Origin: Prochlorococcus marinus subsp. marinus str. CCMP1375
GTDB lineage: Bacteria; Cyanobacteriota; Cyanobacteriia; PCC-6307; Cyanobiaceae
Direction of reading: 5' to 3'
Assembly: GCF_000007925.1 (NCBI RefSeq)
Contig: NC_005042.1
Location: 310,001 to 374,000 of the forward strand
Length of the DNA: 64,000 nt
This document shows, in pieces, positions 60,063 through 64,000 of this stretch. Within the stretch, counting starts at the first letter, position 1. Each line of letters starts with the position of its first letter. The translations under genes and the position numbers were made by a program. The notes beneath the pieces are model-generated. The model had not been told where the DNA came from. It worked only from the letters and a program-made list of their open reading frames with translations, and did not search any database.

Positions 60063-60353
60063 TCACCAAAGAGCAAAATGTCTGATGGAAAGTTCTTCGA
60101 GTCGAACTCCTTCCATCCAATTGCTGGCTATTGCCTTTAAGGGATATTGCTCGTTATGACCACTGCGGTGTTCTTGCAGCGGCCCATCGATATACAAATC
60201 AATGGCTTCTTTGAGGTTTTGCGGTGGTGTTGATCTAATTGAGCTGGTCTTTGTAGAGAACTTTCAACAGCATTTGCCCATAACAAAGCTTGGCTTTTGG
60301 TCCTTGATATTCCTTCTTTCTAATTAATGCTTGCCAGCTTTTGCCGCTCCTTC
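60063..60353 (-). pseudogene. Decayed coding remnant, unknown family
   Basis: Two frames on the minus strand read like protein end to end, with a frame change between them. One spans about 60235-60353 (WQALIRKKEYQGPKAKLC). The other spans about 60063-60263 (NLKEAIDLYIDGPLQEH, then NWMEGVRLEELSIRHFALW and stop). Neither has a usable start, and the local GC (about 48% at 60121-60180) is higher than that of the flanking island genes. I do not recognise the family. It may be a frameshifted remnant of a transferred gene. Confidence 0.4.
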
Positions 60354-60418
60354 AAATAGTTGCCATTTCTTGAATTGCATCAGGTCAGATGCATCAAGCA
60401 AGAATGAATCGGAGAGCC

Positions 60419-60448
60419 AAAGTGGACTAAAAAGTGGAGGTCCACTTT
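60419..60448 (-). terminator. Hairpin downstream of tRNA-Thr
   Basis: A perfect 9-bp inverted repeat (AAAGTGGAC and GTCCACTTT) with a 12-nt loop, about 60 nt past the 3' end of tRNA-Thr in the direction of transcription. A second hairpin (AACCTCT/AGAGGTT, 60460-60481) lies closer. They may end the tRNA transcript or mark an island boundary. The U-run is weak. Confidence 0.35.
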
Positions 60449-60506
60449 CTTTCTTTAAGAACCTCTGGTGCCTGAGAGGTTTTCTCTTGGAAGAGGTTGA
60501 GGAAAG

Positions 60507-60578
<72 letters not shown>

Positions 60579-60588
60579 TTGTGGAAGG

Positions 60589-60670
60589 TGGGCCGGGTTG
60601 GATTTGAACCAACGTAGGCAGAGCCAGCGGATTTACAGTCCGCCCCCATTAACCACTCGGGCACCGACCC
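60589..60670 (-). tRNA. trnY: tRNA-Tyr (GTA)
   Basis: An 82-nt class II tRNA on the minus strand. The acceptor GGGTCGG pairs with CCGGCCC, the anticodon GTA lies in loop CTGTAAA, there is a long variable arm, and the T-loop is TTCAAAT. It is the first of the Tyr-Thr pair. Confidence 0.96.
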
Positions 60671-60778
60671 TAACCACAAATTGACATTACCAGTTAAAGC
60701 GACTCAATTTTTGGAATATGTTGGTCGTTTCATCGTGAGATCGATACGATTTAGGTGCTAATTGATTAATGAACACTG

Positions 60779-61228
60779 ATGAAGTTCTTGTTGATTAACG
60801 GACCAAACCTTAATCTTCTTGGCCAAAGAGAGCCTTTGATCTATGGTTCTGAAACTCTTGAAAAAATTGAGTTAAACCTTAAAAAGAAAGCCAAGTTGCT
60901 GGGAGTTGAGCTTGAATGTTTTCAGAGTAATTCGGAGGGAACGTTGGTTGATTGTATTCAGCAAGCCTTGGGAAAAGTAGATGCAATTTTGATCAATGCA
61001 GGAGCCTATACTCATACTTCTGTAGCTTTAAGAGATGCCTTATTAAGCACTGGTATTCCTTATGTTGAGTTGCACCTGAGTAATACACATTCAAGAGAAT
61101 CATTTCGTCAAAAGTCTTTGCTTGCCGATCGTGCAATAGGAATCGTTAGTGGTTTTGGGGCAATGAGCTACTCCCTTGCCCTAGATGGCGCTTTGGATTT
61201 TTTAAAGAGCCAAAAGTCAGGAGTATGA
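60779..61228 (+). CDS. aroQ: 3-dehydroquinate dehydratase, type II
   Basis: A shikimate-pathway enzyme that converts 3-dehydroquinate to 3-dehydroshikimate. The 149-aa sequence has [18 protein letters not shown] with the catalytic Y22 and R17, [16 protein letters not shown] and [14 protein letters not shown]. The stop overlaps the start of miaE by 4 bp, so they are translationally coupled. Confidence 0.97.
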   Translation: MKFLLINGPNLNLLGQREPLIYGSETLEKIELNLKKKAKLLGVELECFQSNSEGTLVDCIQQALGKVDAILINAGAYTHTSVALRDALLSTGIPYVELHLSNTHSRESFRQKSLLADRAIGIVSGFGAMSYSLALDGALDFLKSQKSGV

Positions 61229-61839
61229 AAGTTTTAAGAGCTAAGGAAAAGTCTTTTTCACAAATCAAGTGGCTCCTTACATCAACTAGTAAAAGTTGGT
61301 TGGAGCAGGCACTCTCTAATCCTATTGAAGTGCTTATAGATCATGCTAATTGTGAAAGAAAAGCTGCTGGGGTTGCTATTCAGATGATGTTTAGATATTT
61401 GAGTGAGCCAGGATTGGCGGAAGTCTTAAGCCCTCTAGCAAGAGAAGAGTTAGATCATTTTGAGAAAGTTCTTGAAATTCTAAAATCCAAAGGGCGATAT
61501 CTAGAGCCATTGGCAGCGCCTCCTTATGGAGCATTATTAACTAAAAATGTAAGAAAAGAAGAACCACTAAGAATGTTAGATAGCTTCCTTGTGGCTGGTT
61601 TGATTGAAGCGAGAAGTCATGAAAGAATGTCTTTGCTTGCATTGCATAGCCTTGATAAAGACATTAAAGATTTATATGCAGATTTGCTTGAAAGTGAGGC
61701 GCGCCATTTTGGAGTTTACTGGAAATTAGCTGAAAAGAGGTTTGAGAAATCATTGATTCTTTCTAGGATGAAAGAGCTGGCTGAGATAGAATCTAATATT
61801 TTATCTGAGCTTTATTGTCAACCAAGAATGCATAGTTGA
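61225..61839 (+). CDS. miaE: tRNA-(ms2io6A)-hydroxylase-like protein
   Basis: A 204-aa ferritin-like diiron protein. Iron-ligand motifs are seen in [26 protein letters not shown] and [10 protein letters not shown]. MiaE hydroxylates the isopentenyl group of ms2i6A37 in tRNA. Marine cyanobacteria often carry this gene beside aroQ and cobI. The activity is inferred from the family. Confidence 0.9.
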   Translation: MKVLRAKEKSFSQIKWLLTSTSKSWLEQALSNPIEVLIDHANCERKAAGVAIQMMFRYLSEPGLAEVLSPLAREELDHFEKVLEILKSKGRYLEPLAAPPYGALLTKNVRKEEPLRMLDSFLVAGLIEARSHERMSLLALHSLDKDIKDLYADLLESEARHFGVYWKLAEKRFEKSLILSRMKELAEIESNILSELYCQPRMHS

Positions 61840-61842
61840 TAA

Positions 61843-62628
61843 ATGGAGATTGTTAATATTTACAAGAGAATATTATCTATATTTAACCCTAGTTTAAGTA
61901 GCTTAAAAAGTAAAACAGGAATAACCTTTGTAGGAGTTGGTCCGGGTGATCCTAAATTGTTAACTATTGCCGCAGTTGAGGCGATTAAAAAAGCAACTTT
62001 AGTTGCTTACCCAGTTGCAAAGTTAGGATCAAAAAGTATGGCAAGTGAAATTGCCTGTAGTTTTATTAAAAATAAGAAATGCTTGCCAATAGTGTTCCCT
62101 ATGATCACTGATAATGAAGCCCTAAAGAGGGCATGGGCTTTTGGTGCTAATAAATTAATAGAAGAAGTTAAGAAGGGAGAAGAAGTTGTTTTACTTTCGC
62201 AAGGAGATCCGTCTTTATATTCAACTAGTGCTTATATTCTTTTAGAAATTAAATCAAATTTTCCTTTAATCCCTTTAAAAGTAATTCCTGGCATTTCTTC
62301 TTTTAATGCAGCTGCTGCAGAAGCTCAATTTCCATTATCTTTGCAAAAAGAAGAATTATTGATATGCGCAGTGCCTGACAATCCAAATCATTTAAAGGAA
62401 ATGCTTGATAATGCAATTAAAACTAAAAGAGTACTTGTCTTAATAAAATTAGGGAAGAGATGGGAATGGGTTAGAAAAGTTTTAGATGAGAAGGGCTTAT
62501 TAACAAAAACTCTTTTCGCTAAGAGAATTGGATTCGCCGACCAGTTAACTATTAAAGCCAACAATATTAGCAATGAAGAAGCTCCTTATTTTTCTCTATT
62601 AATAATAAGAGAAGACGCTATTTTTTAA
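61843..62628 (+). CDS. cobI: Precorrin-2 C20-methyltransferase
   Basis: A cobalamin-pathway enzyme that methylates C-20 of precorrin-2 (or its cobalt form, CbiL) using SAM. The 261-aa protein has the family start FVGVGPGDPKLLTIAAVEAI, then VAYPVAKLGSKSMA, LSQGDPSLYSTSAYI and VIPGISSFNAAAAE. It lies 3 bp after miaE in the aroQ-miaE-cobI run. Confidence 0.93.
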   Translation: MEIVNIYKRILSIFNPSLSSLKSKTGITFVGVGPGDPKLLTIAAVEAIKKATLVAYPVAKLGSKSMASEIACSFIKNKKCLPIVFPMITDNEALKRAWAFGANKLIEEVKKGEEVVLLSQGDPSLYSTSAYILLEIKSNFPLIPLKVIPGISSFNAAAAEAQFPLSLQKEELLICAVPDNPNHLKEMLDNAIKTKRVLVLIKLGKRWEWVRKVLDEKGLLTKTLFAKRIGFADQLTIKANNISNEEAPYFSLLIIREDAIF

Positions 62629-62702
62629 GATTACTATTAAAGAGCAATTCGTTATTTATTGTTTGTTTGTAAACATGCATATAATAAATAGAAAATATTT
62701 AT

Positions 62703-63179
62703 ATGTTTATAAAAAATATGTACTCCCCTTGGCCTCTTAGTAGGGATTTGTTTTGTAAGATTCTTTCTGATCAGATAAGCGATAGATTTGTATGTAATCT
62801 TGTTTGGGAAAGGATTGGTTATAAGGCTATAACGAACTCAGGGGAAAGCAATCCTGCAGGGCCTAATACACCTCGTTATTGGCGTGAAAAGTTCCCAGAG
62901 GCTCCTCAAATTATTTCTAAAAGAGCAGCTTCAATTCATTTAACTCGGTCAATACCTAAGGAATATAAGCAATCTCTCAAAGAATGTTTGAATTTTGAAG
63001 GCTACTCTATCAATCAGCTTTACCCTAGGCGAACTCGACGAGCTACAGCGATAAACTGGCTTTTAGCATGGATTTTAATGGAGGGAGAGACTATTCCTCA
63101 AAGTGGACCTTTACCTGTTTTAAATGCTGCTCCAGTTGATCCTCTTAAGGGACATCCTGGGGACCCTGAAATTTTTTGA
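62703..63179 (+). CDS. DUF1823-family protein
   Basis: A 158-aa cyanobacterial/plastid-lineage protein of unknown function. Typical segments are ISDRFVCNLVWERIGY, YWREKFPEAPQIISKRAASIHLTRSIP and YPRRTRRATAINWLLAW. It has no membrane segment. It lies between cobI and der, a common order in Prochlorococcus and Synechococcus. I assign only the family. Confidence 0.82.
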   Translation: MFIKNMYSPWPLSRDLFCKILSDQISDRFVCNLVWERIGYKAITNSGESNPAGPNTPRYWREKFPEAPQIISKRAASIHLTRSIPKEYKQSLKECLNFEGYSINQLYPRRTRRATAINWLLAWILMEGETIPQSGPLPVLNAAPVDPLKGHPGDPEIF

Positions 63180-63320
63180 ATATTACTTTGTATAGGAAAT
63201 AATATCTAAACTTTTCTCGATTTTCCTAAGAAGGATTTTTGCAATTTTAGGTTTTAGAAAAAAAGTTTTGTTTATTGTCCTATGCCTAAGTATTGTCAAT
63301 ATGAATCATGTTTAGAGAGA

Positions 63321-64000
63321 ATGGCGCGGCCAATAGTCGCAATAATTGGACGTCCTAATGTAGGTAAGTCAACCTTAGTTAATAGGTTATGCCAGAGCAG
63401 GGAGGCAATAGTTCATGATCAACCTGGGGTTACTAGGGATCGTAGTTATCAAGATGGTTTTTGGGGGGATCGAGAATTTAAATTAGTTGATACTGGTGGA
63501 CTTGTTTTTGATGATGAAACAGAGTTTCTTCCTGAGATAAGAGAGCAGGCTAATCTTGCGCTTTCGGAAGCGTCAATAGCCCTTTTGATAGTTGATGGCC
63601 AGCAGGGCCTTACTGCTGCAGATGAAGTTATAGCGGCGTGGCTGAGGCATTCTAAATGCGAAATTCTTTTGGCAGTAAATAAATGCGAATCAGTTGAATT
63701 AGGACTTTCAATGGCCGGAGAATTTTGGCGATTAGGTCTTGGTGAGCCCTATCCGGTTTCGGCTATTCATGGTGCAGGCACTGGGGAGTTGCTTGATCGC
63801 TTGATTTCAATACTTCCGCCCAAAGAATTAATCAAAGATGAGGAGGAGCCTATTCAAGTCGCAATTGTTGGTCGACCAAATGTAGGCAAGTCAAGTCTGT
63901 TAAATGCAATATGTGGTGAGAAACGGGCAATAGTTAGTGCTATCAGGGGGACTACACGTGACACTATTGACACTTCAATTGTTAGAGAGGGTAAGCTTTG
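63321..64000 (+). CDS. der: GTPase Der (EngA), 5' part
   Basis: An essential GTPase for 50S ribosome maturation, with two tandem G domains. Visible here are the first G1 loop [10 protein letters not shown]2 VTRDR, G3 DTGG and G4 NKCE, then the second G1 loop [14 protein letters not shown] and its TTRDTIDT switch. The gene starts at ATG 63321 and runs off the window end after 226 codons, so the rest of the second G domain and the KH-like domain are missing from view. Confidence 0.96.

Overview
The window reads as chromosomal DNA of a low-light Prochlorococcus (marine picocyanobacterium). It is AT-rich and carries cyanobacterial photosynthesis genes: chlD, ndhCKJ, psbEFLJ, psbB-psbT, psbM, petBD, psaE, ycf48 and rubA. 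It also has a stripped-down phycoerythrin cluster (one beta, one alpha, one linker and the lyases) with no phycocyanin or allophycocyanin genes nearby. That combination points to a clade like strains SS120 or MIT9211. The clade assignment is inference from gene content, not from a database comparison.

Layout. 1-13.8 kb is core metabolism and photosynthesis: chlD; a lipid-transport pair (MCE protein and ATPase); a YvcK-like protein; ndhC-ndhK-ndhJ; rubA-ycf48-psbEFLJ; mtnP; an oxidoreductase-SelD fusion; cca. A UvrD-type helicase follows at 13.8-16.2 kb. 16.3-24.6 kb is the phycoerythrin region: cpeB-cpeA-cpeZ on +, a HEAT-repeat lyase on -, cpeY on +, then a minus-strand operon of a PucC-like transporter, a linker (PpeC), a 65-aa unknown, cpeS and cpeT. 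24.9-31.9 kb holds tRNA-Phe, a sugar kinase, metK, a HAD phosphatase, rpsA, nrdR and psbT/psbB. 32.2-42.6 kb holds a ferredoxin, psbM, a thioesterase, prmC, a Sua5-type gene, tRNA-Thr(UGU), minCDE, an HD hydrolase, ctpA, petB-petD and a GH100 invertase-like gene.

42.6-48.6 kb is an rRNA operon (16S, tRNA-Ile, tRNA-Ala, 23S, 5S) with a long leader and a clear terminator. 48.6-56.3 kb holds mutM, psaE, a regulator-like protein, a LysM protein, an aldehyde dehydrogenase, a flavoprotein, a VTT-domain membrane protein and a small rubredoxin.

The most striking part is 56.47-60.58 kb. It looks like a small, partly decayed tRNA-associated island. A degenerate copy of tRNA-Thr(GGU), including the spacer and the tail of the neighbouring tRNA-Tyr, lies about 4 kb from the intact tRNA-Thr/tRNA-Tyr pair. 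Between them are a GtrB-type glycosyltransferase, a DUF2079 membrane protein, a GtrA-type flippase-like protein, an asparagine-synthetase fragment and a decayed remnant of higher GC. No recombinase gene is visible. The core chromosome then resumes with tRNA-Thr, tRNA-Tyr, aroQ, miaE, cobI, a DUF1823 protein and the 5' part of der, which is cut by the window end.

The themes fit together: photosystem II and cytochrome b6f subunits with their assembly factors, chlorophyll synthesis, NDH-1, and a light-harvesting remnant with its own pigment-attachment enzymes. The island probably supplied cell-surface sugar modification.
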